Made by a program: the position numbers and the translations under genes
The notes under the pieces: generated by a model
The model's database searches: none
What the model was told of the DNA's origin: nothing
Seen by the model: only the letters and a program-made list of their open reading frames with translations
NCBI RefSeq assembly: GCF_900114325.1
Contig: NZ_FOSR01000019.1
Span: 1-64,000, forward strand
Length of the DNA: 64,000 nt
Source: Rhodanobacter glycinis
GTDB taxonomy: Bacteria > Pseudomonadota > Gammaproteobacteria > Xanthomonadales > Rhodanobacteraceae
Direction: 5' to 3'
In this document: one piece after another, positions 27,613 through 39,462 of the stretch
How the letters are laid out: each line of letters opens with the position of its first letter
Numbering within the stretch: position 1 is the first letter of the stretch

Positions 27613-28751
27613 GGCTGGCCGAGGCGCGGGGGCAGCAGGCCGTCGACGAAGGCCTCGGCATTGAAGGTGCGCAGGTCGGTGGCCCCCTCGCCGAGGCCGA
27701 CATAGCGGATCGGCAGGCCGAACTCGCGGGCCAGCGCAAATACGACGCCGCCCTTGGCGGTGCCATCCAGCTTGGTCACCACCAGGCCGGTGACGCCGAC
27801 GATCTGGCGGAACTGGCGCAACTGGCTGAGCGCGTTCTGGCCGGTGGTGCCGTCGATCACCATCAATACCTCGTGCGGCGCCTCGGGGTCGAGCTTCTTC
27901 AGCACGCGGGCGATTTTGCCCAGCTCGTCCATCAGACCGCCCTGGGTGTGCAGGCGGCCGGCGGTGTCGGCGATCAGCACGTTGGTGCCGCGCGCACGCG
28001 CAGTCTGCAGGGCATCGAAGATCACGCTGGCCGAATCGGCATCCTGGCCCTGCGAGATCACCGGCACGCTGTTGCGTGCACCCCAGGTCTTGAGCTGTTC
28101 GACGGCGGCGGCACGGAAGGTATCGCCGGCGGCCAGCAGCACTTCGCGGCCTTCGTCGCGATAGCGGCGCGCCAGCTTGCCGATGGTGGTGGTCTTGCCG
28201 ACGCCATTGATGCCCACGGTGAGGATCACGAACGGCAGGCGATCGCCCACGTCCAGCGGCTTTTCGACGAGCGCCAGTCGCACCAGAAGGGCCTGGCGCA
28301 GCGCTGCCAGCAGGGCGTCTGCGTCGGCGAACTCGCGCTTGTGCATGCGTGCGCGCAGGTTTTCCACCAGCTCGGTGCTGGTTTCGATGCCGACATCGGC
28401 GGTAATCAGGATGGTTTCCAGCTCATCGAGCAGGTCGTCGTCGAGCTTGGGGTGGCGCACGAACAGCGAGCTCAATCCACGCGCGAAGCCGCTGCCGGAC
28501 AGCCGGTCACGCCAGCCGCGCCGGGTCGGTTCGGCGGGTGCCGCCGGAGCCTCGGGAACCGGCTCGACGACGACCGGTTCGCTCGCAACCGGGTCCATGC
28601 CCGGCCCGGGCGCGGGCTCAACCGCCGTTATCGGCGTGACGGCAGGGGTTTCGGCAACGCTTTCGTTGTCCTCGACGGATGGCGAGGCGGGCGCGTCGGC
28701 AGGCTGCTCGGGCGTCGTGCCGGCGGGTTTTTTCTTCCAGAACTTGAGCAT
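27609..28751 (-). CDS. ftsY: Signal recognition particle receptor FtsY
   Basis: FtsY docks SRP-ribosome complexes at the inner membrane. The 380-residue protein has an acidic, Pro/Glu/Val-rich A domain (about residues 1-75), an N domain, and a GTPase G domain with GVNGVGKTTTIGKLARRY, DTFRAAAVEQL, DTAGRLHTQGGLMDEL and TKLDGTAKGG. It is the first gene of the ftsY-AsmA-mutY-yggX run and is divergent from rsmD, the classic arrangement. Confidence 0.97.
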   Translation of the reverse strand: MLKFWKKKPAGTTPEQPADAPASPSVEDNESVAETPAVTPITAVEPAPGPGMDPVASEPVVVEPVPEAPAAPAEPTRRGWRDRLSGSGFARGLSSLFVRHPKLDDDLLDELETILITADVGIETSTELVENLRARMHKREFADADALLAALRQALLVRLALVEKPLDVGDRLPFVILTVGINGVGKTTTIGKLARRYRDEGREVLLAAGDTFRAAAVEQLKTWGARNSVPVISQGQDADSASVIFDALQTARARGTNVLIADTAGRLHTQGGLMDELGKIARVLKKLDPEAPHEVLMVIDGTTGQNALSQLRQFRQIVGVTGLVVTKLDGTAKGGVVFALAREFGLPIRYVGLGEGATDLRTFNAEAFVDGLLPPRLGQP

Positions 28752-28837
28752 TGCGGCGGCGATTCAAAGACAATGGGCGGCATGCTAACACTCCCTTCCA
28801 TACCGGCCGCTGAGCCGCGGCAAGAAGCCCGGGCGGC

Positions 28838-29413
28838 ATGAACGGCAGGGCCGGACGCATCCGCATCATCGGCGGCAGCCTGCGCAACTCCCGACTGGAC
28901 GTGCCCGACCTGCCGGGCTTGCGGCCCACGCCCGAGCGCGTGCGCGAAACCCTGTTCAACTGGCTTGCCCCGACCATCGCCGGCGTGCAGGCGCTGGACC
29001 TGTGCGCGGGGACGGGGGCACTGGGCATCGAGGCGTTGTCGCGCGGCGCGGCCGGCGTGCAGTTCGTGGAGCGCGACGCGGCGGCGGCGAGGGCATTGCG
29101 CGAGAACCTGGCCCGGCTCAAAGCACCGGGCGGGGCGGTTGCGGCAACTGATGCAGCCAGCTATCTGCACGGCGCGCCGCGAACCTTCGGGCTGGTGTTC
29201 ATGGACCCGCCCTTTGCGCTGGAGCTGTGGGCGCCCCTGGCGCGGCAACTGGAACAGGGCGGCTGGTTGACGCCGTCGGCGCAAATTTACGTGGAATCCC
29301 CGCGCAACACGCTGCCGGCGCTGCCCGCGAACTGGCAGGCATGGCGCGAGGGGGCCGCTGGCGACGTGCGCTTTGCCCTGTATCGCCGGGCTGGTGACCT
29401 TCCGTTAAGCTAG
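28838..29413 (+). CDS. rsmD: 16S rRNA (guanine966-N2)-methyltransferase RsmD
   Basis: A 191-residue Rossmann methyltransferase. It has the start IRIIGGSLRNSRLDVPDLPG, the SAM-binding LDLCAGTGALGIEALSRGA (near residue 55) and the catalytic motif MDPPF (near residue 122). Divergent from ftsY and followed by coaD 30 bp later, as in many gammaproteobacteria. Confidence 0.95.
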   Translation: MNGRAGRIRIIGGSLRNSRLDVPDLPGLRPTPERVRETLFNWLAPTIAGVQALDLCAGTGALGIEALSRGAAGVQFVERDAAAARALRENLARLKAPGGAVAATDAASYLHGAPRTFGLVFMDPPFALELWAPLARQLEQGGWLTPSAQIYVESPRNTLPALPANWQAWREGAAGDVRFALYRRAGDLPLS

Positions 29414-30479
<1,066 letters not shown>

Positions 30480-30484
30480 GCGCC

Positions 30485-30580
30485 AGGAGTGAGCAGTGAG
30501 AAGTGAGGAGTGAGAGAAACAGCCGGGTATGCGGCGAGTTCTTGCTTTCTCTCACTTCTCACTCTTCTTCACTCACTCCT
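30485..30580. repeat. GAGTGAGA-family inverted repeat, copy B
   Basis: The left arm 30485-30519 (AGGAGTGAGCAGTGAGAAGT and onward) is purine-rich. The right arm 30544-30580 begins GCTTTCTCTCACTTCTCAC and is its near complement, with a 24-base loop. The element starts five bases after the lipoprotein stop and ends 11 bases before the ferredoxin start. Confidence 0.8.
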
Positions 30581-30591
30581 GCCTTGATGTC

Positions 30592-30846
30592 ATGTCCCTG
30601 AAAATCCTCGATACCTGCGTCAACTGCGACGTCTGTGAACCGGTTTGCCCGAACAAGGCGATTTCGCTGGGTGAGGAGTACTACGTCATCGATCCGGCCC
30701 TGTGCACGGAGTGCGTCGGTCATTACGACGAGCCCCAGTGCGTCGAGGTGTGCCCGGTCGAATGCATCCTCGTCGATACCGATCTTCCCGAGTCGCGTGC
30801 CGACCTCGAACTCAAGTACCGCCATCTGATGGAGAACAAGCCATGA
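30592..30846 (+). CDS. YfhL-type 2x[4Fe-4S] ferredoxin
   Basis: An 84-residue ferredoxin. The first cluster motif is CVNCDVCEPVCP, the second is CTECVGHYDEPQC followed by CPVEC. The 8-residue insertion in the second motif and the helical C-terminus mark the Alvin/YfhL type, an electron carrier often encoded beside coaD. The start ATG 30592 follows the copy B repeat. The stop overlaps the ggt start by ATGA. Confidence 0.93.
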   Translation: MSLKILDTCVNCDVCEPVCPNKAISLGEEYYVIDPALCTECVGHYDEPQCVEVCPVECILVDTDLPESRADLELKYRHLMENKP

Positions 30847-32570
30847 CTGTTGCGTTGCGCTGGCGCATCGTGCTGCTGGGCGCTGCCCTGGTCGCTGCCC
30901 CGGCATTCGCTGCTGCCGATCAGGCACCGGCGCAGGCCCATGCCGCCGCTGCCTCGCAGCTGGCCTTGCGTCCCGGTCACGCAGCCATTGCCAGCGCCAA
31001 TTTCCTGGCGACCAATGCCGGTTTCGAAGTACTGGCCAAGGGCGGCAATGCCTTTGACGCAGCCATCGCGGTGGCTTCCACGCTGTCGGTGGTGGAGCCG
31101 GAAAGCTCCGGTCTCGGCGGTGGTTTCATGGGCACGCTGCATATCGCCAAGAGCAACCGCAATGTGTTCCTGGACGCGCGCGAAGTGGCGCCGGCGGCGG
31201 TGAACCCGAAGGACTACGTGAACCCCGACGGTTCGCCCAACCGCGATGCGTCGCTGAAAGGGCCGCTGTCCGCCGGCATTCCGGGCGAGCCGGCCGGGCT
31301 GGTCTGGCTGGCGAAGCATTACGGCAAGCTGCCGCTGAAGACCTCGCTGGCGCCAGCGATCCGCATCGCCAGCGACGGCTTCAAGCCTGATCCGCGCCTG
31401 CTGTCATCGATCAAGGGCGAGCAGAAGAACCTCGAGCGCTGGCCGGCCTCGGCGGCCAAGTACCTGCCCAATGGCAAGCCGCCGGTGGAGGGTGCAATCT
31501 GGCGCGATCCCGACCAGGCACACACGCTGGAGCTGATCGCCGCTCACGGCGACGCGGGCTTCTACCACGGTGAAGTGGCGCAAAAGCTGGTGGACGCAGT
31601 GCGTGCGGCCGGCGGCAACTGGACGCTGGCCGACCTGGCCAACTACCGCGCCAAGGAACGTACGCCGATCACCATCGACTACCGCGGCTATCACATCATC
31701 ACCGCGCCGCCGCCGTCTTCCGGTGGCGTGGCAATGGCGGAGATCTTCAACATCCTGTCCGGCTATGACCTGGACAAGATGGACAAGGCCCACCGCGTGC
31801 ACTACATCGTCGAGGCGATGCGTCGCGCGTTCCGCGATCACAACGATTACCTCGGTGATCCGGACTTCGTGAAGATGCCGCTGGCGATGCTGCTGTCGCC
31901 GTATTACGCCGATGGCCTGCGCCAGAGCATCCTGCCCGACAAGGCCACGCCGTCGTCGATGCTGCCACACGGGCCGACCCACGATCCGGGCATGCACACC
32001 ACGCATTTCTCGATCATCGACAAGGACGGCAACATGGTGGCGATCACGTCCACCGTGAACTACATCCTCGGCTCCACCTTCGTCGCCAAGGGCACCGGCA
32101 TCCTGCTCAACGACGAGATGGACGATTTCGCGCTGGTGCCGAACAAGCCCAACGTGTACGGACTGCTCGGCAGCAAGGCGAATGCGCCGGTGGGCGGCAA
32201 GCGCATGCTGTCGTCGATGTCGCCGAGCATCGTGATCGGACCGACACGCACGGCAGTGATCGGCTCGCCGGGTGGTTCCACCATCATCACCCAGGTGATG
32301 GAAGCCGTGCTGCATTTCGTCGATGGCCAGAGCGCGCAGCAGATCGTCGCGGACAAGCGTTTCCACCACCAGTTCCTGCCCGATGTGGTGGACGTGGAGG
32401 ACGGCACCTTCGATCCGGCGACCAGTGCCGCGCTGGAAAAAATGGGCTACACGCTCAAGCCGCGCGAATCCTGGGGCTTCATGAACGTGGTGACCTGGGA
32501 CCGCAAGAGCAACACGCTGGACGCGGCCAGCGATCCGCGTCGCCCGTCCGGGCTGGGCAAGGTGGAGTAA
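30843..32570 (+). CDS. ggt: Gamma-glutamyltransferase
   Basis: GGT cleaves the gamma-glutamyl bond of glutathione in the periplasm. The 575-residue precursor has a signal peptide (IVLLGAALVAAPAFA) and the N-terminal large-subunit motif GGNAFDAAIAVASTLSVVEP. The autoprocessing site Thr386 lies in HTTHFSIIDKDGNMVAITST, and GSPGGSTIITQV falls in the small subunit. Length and motifs indicate an active enzyme. It starts in a 4-bp overlap with the ferredoxin gene. Confidence 0.95.
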   Translation: MTVALRWRIVLLGAALVAAPAFAAADQAPAQAHAAAASQLALRPGHAAIASANFLATNAGFEVLAKGGNAFDAAIAVASTLSVVEPESSGLGGGFMGTLHIAKSNRNVFLDAREVAPAAVNPKDYVNPDGSPNRDASLKGPLSAGIPGEPAGLVWLAKHYGKLPLKTSLAPAIRIASDGFKPDPRLLSSIKGEQKNLERWPASAAKYLPNGKPPVEGAIWRDPDQAHTLELIAAHGDAGFYHGEVAQKLVDAVRAAGGNWTLADLANYRAKERTPITIDYRGYHIITAPPPSSGGVAMAEIFNILSGYDLDKMDKAHRVHYIVEAMRRAFRDHNDYLGDPDFVKMPLAMLLSPYYADGLRQSILPDKATPSSMLPHGPTHDPGMHTTHFSIIDKDGNMVAITSTVNYILGSTFVAKGTGILLNDEMDDFALVPNKPNVYGLLGSKANAPVGGKRMLSSMSPSIVIGPTRTAVIGSPGGSTIITQVMEAVLHFVDGQSAQQIVADKRFHHQFLPDVVDVEDGTFDPATSAALEKMGYTLKPRESWGFMNVVTWDRKSNTLDAASDPRRPSGLGKVE

Positions 32571-32580
32571 TTTTTTCTCG

Positions 32581-32604
32581 TCATGCCGGCCTGCATCGGC
32601 ATGA
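32581..32604. repeat. Small TCATGCCG hairpin after ggt
   Basis: TCATGCCG (32581-32588) pairs with CGGCATGA (32597-32604); it is preceded by TTTTTTCTCG directly after the ggt stop. The CTCGTCAT start resembles the repeats at 10013 and 16420 but the arms are short. Confidence 0.45.
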
Positions 32605-32627
32605 AGGGCGGCAGGGTTGGAGTCAGC

Positions 32628-33482
32628 ATGGAATTCTGGTCGTTACTGGGTAACTCGCAGCAGCTCGATGGCGGTGCGATGTTCGGCAATGCGCCGAAGG
32701 CGCTGTGGTCGCGCTGGATCGCGCCGGATGCGCAGAACCGCATTCCGCTGGCCTGCCGCTGCCTGCTGGTGAAGCATCTCGACGGGCGCAACGTGCTGTT
32801 CGAGACCGGCATCGGCGCGTTCTTCGAGCCGTCGTTGCGCGAACGTTATGGCGTGGTCGAGTCGCATCACGTGCTGCTTGATTCGCTGGCCGAGGCGGGG
32901 CTGAGCCACGAAGACATCGACGTGGTGGTGCTCTCGCACCTGCACTTCGACCACGCCGGTGGCTTGCTTGCCGCGTGGGAGGAAGGGCAGGCGCCACGCC
33001 TGCTGTTCCCGAAGGCCAGTTTCGTGGTGGGCGCCGAGCATTGGCAGCGCGCATTGAAGCCACACCCGCGTGATCGCGCCTCGTTCATTCCCGAACTGCC
33101 GGCGCTGCTGGAACAGAGTGGTCGGCTGGAGCGGGTCGATGGCGCGCACTCGCGTACTTTGGGCGAGTCGGTGCGCTTCCATTTTTCCGATGGCCACACG
33201 CCGGGCCTGATGCTGGCCGAAGTCGGCGGCGTGGTGTTCTGCGCCGACCTGATCCCGGGGCGCTTCTGGGTGCATTTGCCGATCACGATGGGCTACGACC
33301 GTTACCCGGAGAAGCTGATCGACGAGAAGCGTGCGTTCCTCGACGACAAGCTGGCACGCGACGTGCAACTGTTTTTCACGCACGACCACGAATGTGCGCT
33401 GGCTCGGGTGCATCGCGATGAACGCGGCCGCTACGGCACCGTTGACGAACAGCGTGACCTGCGCGGGTGGCACGCCCGCTGA
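32628..33482 (+). CDS. MBL-fold metallohydrolase
   Basis: A 284-residue metallo-beta-lactamase-fold protein. The zinc motif [10 protein letters not shown] lies near residues 104-113, with later ligands in DGHTPGLM (near 193), CADLIP (near 207) and FTHDHECA (near 252). The layout resembles the lactonase/glyoxalase-like branch with a long N-terminal strand region ([20 protein letters not shown]). The substrate cannot be told from sequence. GGAG precedes ATG 32628. Confidence 0.85.
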   Translation: MEFWSLLGNSQQLDGGAMFGNAPKALWSRWIAPDAQNRIPLACRCLLVKHLDGRNVLFETGIGAFFEPSLRERYGVVESHHVLLDSLAEAGLSHEDIDVVVLSHLHFDHAGGLLAAWEEGQAPRLLFPKASFVVGAEHWQRALKPHPRDRASFIPELPALLEQSGRLERVDGAHSRTLGESVRFHFSDGHTPGLMLAEVGGVVFCADLIPGRFWVHLPITMGYDRYPEKLIDEKRAFLDDKLARDVQLFFTHDHECALARVHRDERGRYGTVDEQRDLRGWHAR

Positions 33483-33502
33483 CCACCGAAGCTGGAGATT
33501 CG

Positions 33503-34546
33503 ATGAGCCATCGCCGCAAGCAAGCCCAGGCCCGCAAGCCGCAACTGATCCTGCTGGTGGTCGGAGCCCTGCTGGTGCTGGCAGGCGTGGCACTGGTCGC
33601 GCTCACCGAGCAGGGGCTCATCGGCTTTCGCAGCGCCGCCGAACGGCATGGCGGGCAGATTCTCGACCTTGGCAGCAACGGCCAGCCCCAAGGCGCCGAT
33701 CAGGGCTACATGGTGCGGGTGAGCGGGCCGATACGCGTGGTCGAGGCGCCGCTGGACGTCCAGTTCAACCAGCAGGCGTCAACACCGGTGCTGATGCGTC
33801 ACGTGGAGATGTTCCAGTGGCATGAGATACGCGCAGGCGGCCCGCCGATATACGAGCAGGACTGGGAAGATCATCCGGTCGACGCCAGCCACTTCGCTCC
33901 CGGCCACGGCAATCCCGCGCATTTTCCCCTGCAGTCGCAAGAGTTCGATGCCGGGCGAGTCAATATCGGCGCCTTCGTGTTGTCCCGGGCGATCCAGCGT
34001 GCGCTGCCCGGCAGCCAGGCGGTGGTGCCGGACATGCGTCGCCTGCCGGTCAACCTTGCTGCCAGCTTCAGCTTTCATCACGATGCGCTGGTAACCAGTT
34101 CGCGCCCGACCAGCCCGCAACTGGGCGACCTGCGGGTGAGCTGGAGCGCGGTGCCGACGGGAACGGTGACCGTGGTGGCCCGGCTCGACGGCAACCGCCT
34201 GGTGCCGGCCGCTGGTGCTGCGGACGGCAAGGGCTTCGACGTGGAAATCGGTGACCGTCCGCTGCTGGCGATCTATCCCGATTTGCCGGTGCCGCCGGAA
34301 TTCGTGTGGCCGCGGCGCGTGCTGGCGCTGTTGCTGGCCATGCTCGGTGCCGGAGTGCTGTTGTATGCCAAGCCGAGGCGGATCGAGGCCGTGCTGGCAG
34401 GAGCCAGCGGTGCGGTTGCGGTCGGAGCCGTGGCTGGCGTGCTGTGGTTGGGCGATGACATGGGTACCGCCATCGCCTGGTTCGGCTTGACCGTGCTGGG
34501 CATCCTGCTGGCGGTTTGGCGATTGCGGGCGCGCAGCCTGGGTTAA
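33503..34546 (+). CDS. TMEM43-family membrane protein
   Basis: A 347-residue protein with an N-terminal membrane helix (LILLVVGALLVLAGVALVAL), a large central domain with the TMEM43-like features VRVSGPIRVVEAPLDVQF, RHVEMFQWHE and YEQDWEDHPVDASHF, and three to four C-terminal helices (residues 270-342). TMEM43 (LUMA) is best known from animal inner nuclear membranes; bacterial members are of unknown function. GGAG precedes ATG 33503, 20 bp after the MBL gene. Confidence 0.85.
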   Translation: MSHRRKQAQARKPQLILLVVGALLVLAGVALVALTEQGLIGFRSAAERHGGQILDLGSNGQPQGADQGYMVRVSGPIRVVEAPLDVQFNQQASTPVLMRHVEMFQWHEIRAGGPPIYEQDWEDHPVDASHFAPGHGNPAHFPLQSQEFDAGRVNIGAFVLSRAIQRALPGSQAVVPDMRRLPVNLAASFSFHHDALVTSSRPTSPQLGDLRVSWSAVPTGTVTVVARLDGNRLVPAAGAADGKGFDVEIGDRPLLAIYPDLPVPPEFVWPRRVLALLLAMLGAGVLLYAKPRRIEAVLAGASGAVAVGAVAGVLWLGDDMGTAIAWFGLTVLGILLAVWRLRARSLG

Positions 34547-35122
34547 TTACTCGGCTTGGTCGCCAAGCCCGTGTTCCAGGAACCACAGCCCGGCGAACAG
34601 CTTCGGGTCGATCGAATAGCCTTCGGCCGCGCGGGCAAACAGCCATGCGCCGGCTTCGTTGTGGGGCACTTCGTGCACCACGATGTTTTCGGTTTCGTCG
34701 CCGCCACCGGGGCCGACCTTGACCAGGTCGAGGGCGCGCACGAAGGCGATGTTCTCGGTGCTCATGCCTGATGACGACGGGCCGGCGTGGACGAAGGTCA
34801 CACGGCCACAGCGCCAACCGGTTTCCTCTTCCAGCTCGCGTTGCGCGGCAAGCAGGACGCCTTCCTGCTCCTGCCCGGCGACGTCGCCGATCAGTCCGGC
34901 CGGCATCTCGATGGTGAACTGGCGGATCGGCACGCGGTATTGCTCGACGAACAGCACGCGATCTTCGGGCGTCACCGCCACGATGATCACCGCGCCGCCC
35001 GGGTTGTTGCGTTCCACGTATTCCCAGCGACCGCGCTGGCGCAGGCTCAGCCAGCGGCCGGCGTGGAGGGTTTGCACCGGTGCGTTGGCGTCGGCGGGAA
35101 TGCGGCGATCGGTGGAGTCCAT
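34547..35122 (-). CDS. ADP-ribose pyrophosphatase-like Nudix hydrolase
   Basis: A 191-residue Nudix protein. The Nudix helix RELEEETGW falls near residues 95-103 after a loop starting PAGLIGDVAGQEQEG, and VLFVEQYRVPIRQFTIEMPA upstream is typical of the ADP-ribose/NDP-sugar hydrolase branch. It probably hydrolyses a nucleoside diphosphate sugar in the cytoplasm. Convergent with the TMEM43-like gene: their stop codons abut. Confidence 0.88.
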   Translation of the reverse strand: MDSTDRRIPADANAPVQTLHAGRWLSLRQRGRWEYVERNNPGGAVIIVAVTPEDRVLFVEQYRVPIRQFTIEMPAGLIGDVAGQEQEGVLLAAQRELEEETGWRCGRVTFVHAGPSSSGMSTENIAFVRALDLVKVGPGGGDETENIVVHEVPHNEAGAWLFARAAEGYSIDPKLFAGLWFLEHGLGDQAE

Positions 35123-35217
35123 GGCGGTCCGTCAGCGTGAAAGATGCCGACCATGGTGACGCGGGCCCGGCCTGGCGACAACCGGCGGGCAAGCCGGCGT
35201 TCGTCGAGGTTGGTCGA

Positions 35218-36135
35218 TCAGCTGTCGGCCAGTGCGCCCAGCCGGCTGCGCGTGAGTGGGCCGAAGCGCAGGCGTTCGCACAAGGCTTCAAGGGCTGCGG
35301 CATCACCGCGTTGGCGGCGCAGTGCATCCGCTTCGGCAGGCACGGGCGCATCCAGCGCAATGCGGGTGAGCCGGCGGTAGAGCCGGGCGGCTTCGCCGTG
35401 TTCGCGCAGTCGGGCGGCGCAGCTGGCAGCGCCGCGCAGGCGCAGGTAGGCGACTTCATCCACCCGGTCGAGCAGGTCGTCGAGAGTGCCGAAGTGGGAA
35501 AGCAGGGCCGCCGCGGTCTTGGCACCGACGCCGGGTACGCCGGGAATGTTGTCCACCGCATCGCCGCACAGCGCCAGGTAGTCGGCGACCTGATGCGGCA
35601 TCACGCCCAGCTTTTCGTGCACGCCGGCCGGCCCCCAGCGCAGGTTGCGCGCGTAGTCCCATTGTTCGTCGTGCTCGCCCAGCAACTGGCCGAAATCCTT
35701 GTCGGCCGACACGATCACGCTGGAGAGGCCGTGACCCCGCAGGCTCCACAGTGCGCTGCCGATCAGGTCGTCAGCCTCGTAGCTGTGGTCGATCAGCACC
35801 GGAATGCCGAGCGCGGCAGTGACTTCGCGGCACAGCACGAACTGGTGCTCGAGATCGGCCGGCGGCAATTCGCGGTTGGCCTTGTAGGCGGGGTAGATCG
35901 CGTTGCGGAACGAGGTGGTCAGCGAGGCGTCGAAAGCCACTGCGACATGTTCGGGGCGTGCCTTTTCCAGCAGCTCGCAGAGAAAACGCGTGAAGCCGTG
36001 CACGGCATTGACCGGGTGGCCGTCGCGGTCATGGAATTCGTCCGGCATCGAGTGCCAGGCGCGGAACACGTACAGGCTGCCGTCGACCAGGTGGGCGGCC
36101 TGGCGCGGGATGCCCGCGGTGACGTTCGCGTTCAC
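35218..36135 (-). CDS. 5'-3' exonuclease (PolI N-terminal/flap endonuclease type)
   Basis: A 305-residue stand-alone 5' nuclease related to the N-terminal domain of DNA polymerase I and to Xni. Metal-binding and DNA-binding motifs are seen: LVDGSLYVFRA, VAFD, YKANRELPPAD, YEADDLIG, SADKDFGQLL and GDAVDNIPGVPGVGAKTA (helix-two-turn-helix). It starts at GTG 36135 in a GTGA overlap with the nitroreductase gene; the longer open frame upstream is antisense-like noise. Confidence 0.9.
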   Translation of the reverse strand: MNANVTAGIPRQAAHLVDGSLYVFRAWHSMPDEFHDRDGHPVNAVHGFTRFLCELLEKARPEHVAVAFDASLTTSFRNAIYPAYKANRELPPADLEHQFVLCREVTAALGIPVLIDHSYEADDLIGSALWSLRGHGLSSVIVSADKDFGQLLGEHDEQWDYARNLRWGPAGVHEKLGVMPHQVADYLALCGDAVDNIPGVPGVGAKTAAALLSHFGTLDDLLDRVDEVAYLRLRGAASCAARLREHGEAARLYRRLTRIALDAPVPAEADALRRQRGDAAALEALCERLRFGPLTRSRLGALADS

Positions 36136-36701
36136 GGCGTCCACGTGCTGAGCAGGTCGTCCAGCGCGGGGCGGTCGCGGTCGGGCACGTCGATGCGCGG
36201 CGTGCCGATATGCACGAAGCCGATCACGTGTTCGTGCGCACCCAGGCCGATGATGCGAGCGGCCTCGTCGTCGTAGGCAGCCCAGCCGGTCAGCCATTGC
36301 GCGCCATAACCCAGTGCGTGGGCGCCGAGCAGCAGGTTGCAGGCGACGTTGCCGGCGCACAGTTTCTGCTCGATTTCCGGCACCGAGCTGTCCGGGTGCA
36401 GGCAGGCCACCACCACGATCACCAGCGGGGCGAAGGTGTAACGCAGGCGTTCCTTCTCCTGCTTGGATTCGGGCAGGTCCGGATCGCGTGCGATGGCGCG
36501 TTCGGCCAGTCGTTCACCGAATTGCAGCTTGGCTTCGCCACGCAGTTTGATCAGCCGGAACGGCACCAGTTTGCCGTGGTCGGACACGCGGATGGCGGCC
36601 TGCAGCAGGGCGCGCAGGGTGGTGTCGTCCGGCGCCGGTTCGCCGAGTTGGCGCGAGGGCACGGAGTGACGCTGGTTCAGCAGGTCGAGCGGAGCGGACA
36701 T
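36132..36701 (-). CDS. Nitroreductase family protein (YdjA-like)
   Basis: A 189-residue FMN-binding nitroreductase. It has the N-terminal LNQRHSVPSRQLGEPAPDDT with the flavin-contacting Arg/Ser, LLQAAIRVSDHGKLVPFRLI, and the C-terminal GAQWLTGWAAYDDEAARIIG and HIGTPR. The short length and the NQRHSV start resemble YdjA. ATG 36701 is preferred to the ATG ten codons upstream. The physiological substrate is unknown. Confidence 0.9.
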   Translation of the reverse strand: MSAPLDLLNQRHSVPSRQLGEPAPDDTTLRALLQAAIRVSDHGKLVPFRLIKLRGEAKLQFGERLAERAIARDPDLPESKQEKERLRYTFAPLVIVVVACLHPDSSVPEIEQKLCAGNVACNLLLGAHALGYGAQWLTGWAAYDDEAARIIGLGAHEHVIGFVHIGTPRIDVPDRDRPALDDLLSTWTP

Positions 36702-36755
36702 GGGGAACGGGCTCAGCGGGGGAACGTGCATGTTAACGCGCGGGGAAAATCGGCA

Positions 36756-38454
<1,699 letters not shown>

Positions 38455-38550
38455 CGCTTGCGTCACCCGGATATCGCATCGGGTTGCGGTGTCCGGCGGG
38501 CGGATGAAGTCGGTGCGCCATTCGCGAGGTGCCGGTTTCGGCACCTGCGC

Positions 38551-39066
38551 TTACGGATGCCCCCGTCTTCCGAACGAGCGCATGCTGGGCGGCGGAATGG
38601 CACCGCCGGGTCCCATGTGGTGAACCCACTGCTTGCGCTCGGCGGGCGTCTTCGATTGCCACTGTTGCAGCAGTTGTTCGCGTTGCGAGGGCGGCAATTG
38701 GTGGAACCGTTCGAAGGCTGCGCGCAGTTGTTGCTGGCGTGCCGGCGGAAGTCGATGGAACCGGGCCATGGCTTGGCGCGTTTCGGCGCGTTGCTCGGGT
38801 GTCATGTTCTGCCAGCGGGCGATGCGCTCGCGGATCTCCTCGCGTTTCGCGGGCGGCAGGGTGACCCACTGCGTGGTCTTTTCCAATAGGTGATCCTGCC
38901 GATGCGCCGGCAGGGTGTTCCACTTGTCGCGCAGTGGCGACAGCAGATCCTGTTGCGCCGGCGTCAGGCTTTGCCACGGGTGCGCCGCGGCTTGCGCGCG
39001 CAGCGTGCCGGGCAGACCGAACAGCAGAGCCAGTGACAGAAGCAGGACGAGGCGGAACATGCTCAT
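38551..39066 (-). CDS. Exported DUF3106 domain protein
   Basis: A 171-residue protein with a signal peptide (LVLLLSLALLFGLPGTLRAQ) and a DUF3106 domain made of repeated short helices with the pattern L(P/T)Pxx(R/Q)xxL (SLTPAQQDLL, TLPPAKREEI, NMTPEQRAET, RLPPARQQQL, QLPPSQREQL). This resembles the Spy/LTXXQ periplasmic stress-protein style. Last gene of the ECF sigma operon, 3 bp after its neighbour. The Pro/Gly-rich end shows no further domain. Confidence 0.85.
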   Translation of the reverse strand: MSMFRLVLLLSLALLFGLPGTLRAQAAAHPWQSLTPAQQDLLSPLRDKWNTLPAHRQDHLLEKTTQWVTLPPAKREEIRERIARWQNMTPEQRAETRQAMARFHRLPPARQQQLRAAFERFHQLPPSQREQLLQQWQSKTPAERKQWVHHMGPGGAIPPPSMRSFGRRGHP

Positions 39067-39069
39067 GGG

Positions 39070-39462
39070 TCAGTGCGTATCCGTCGTCTGGGCCTTGTTG
39101 GACGCCAGCCAGCTGTAGAAATCGAGATTCTGGTACAGCTTGGGGTCGTCATGGCCATCGAGGTCCGGCGGCAATTCGTTGCTTGCGGGCGAGCTGATGG
39201 CGGACATGGCGTCTGCCGGAGCCGACACGTTGCCGCGCTGCAGCGGCTGCCACACCATCAGTGCCGCCAGCGCCACCGCGGCCAGTGCGCCGACCGGCAG
39301 CAGCGTACGCAAGCGATGGTGTACGGGAGCTTGTGCCGCCTGCAGGGCGGTGCGGCGCGCGGCGCGCAGGCGCCCTGCGGTGGCGGGGTCGAGTTGCCGG
39401 CTGGCTTCGTGATAAAGCGCGCGGGCGCGCTGTTCGAATGCCTTGTCGGACGCGTTGTTCAT
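39070..39462 (-). CDS. Anti-sigma-factor-like single-pass protein (DUF3619-like)
   Basis: A 130-residue protein with an N-terminal cytoplasmic part (NNASDKAFEQRARALYHEAS, LDPATAGRLRAARRTAL), one membrane helix (LLPVGALAAVALAALMVW) and a C-terminal part rich in Ala/Ser/Asp ending in YQNLDFYSWLASNKAQ. Topology and the 4-bp overlap with an upstream ECF sigma gene suggest an anti-sigma role. No zinc anti-sigma motif is visible. Functional assignment is inference. Confidence 0.7.
   Translation of the reverse strand: MNNASDKAFEQRARALYHEASRQLDPATAGRLRAARRTALQAAQAPVHHRLRTLLPVGALAAVALAALMVWQPLQRGNVSAPADAMSAISSPASNELPPDLDGHDDPKLYQNLDFYSWLASNKAQTTDTH

Noticed and set aside
36136..36360. N-terminal extension of the 5'-3' exonuclease
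   Set aside because: It lies wholly within the nitroreductase gene in another frame; the GTG at 36135 gives the family length and a GTGA overlap.
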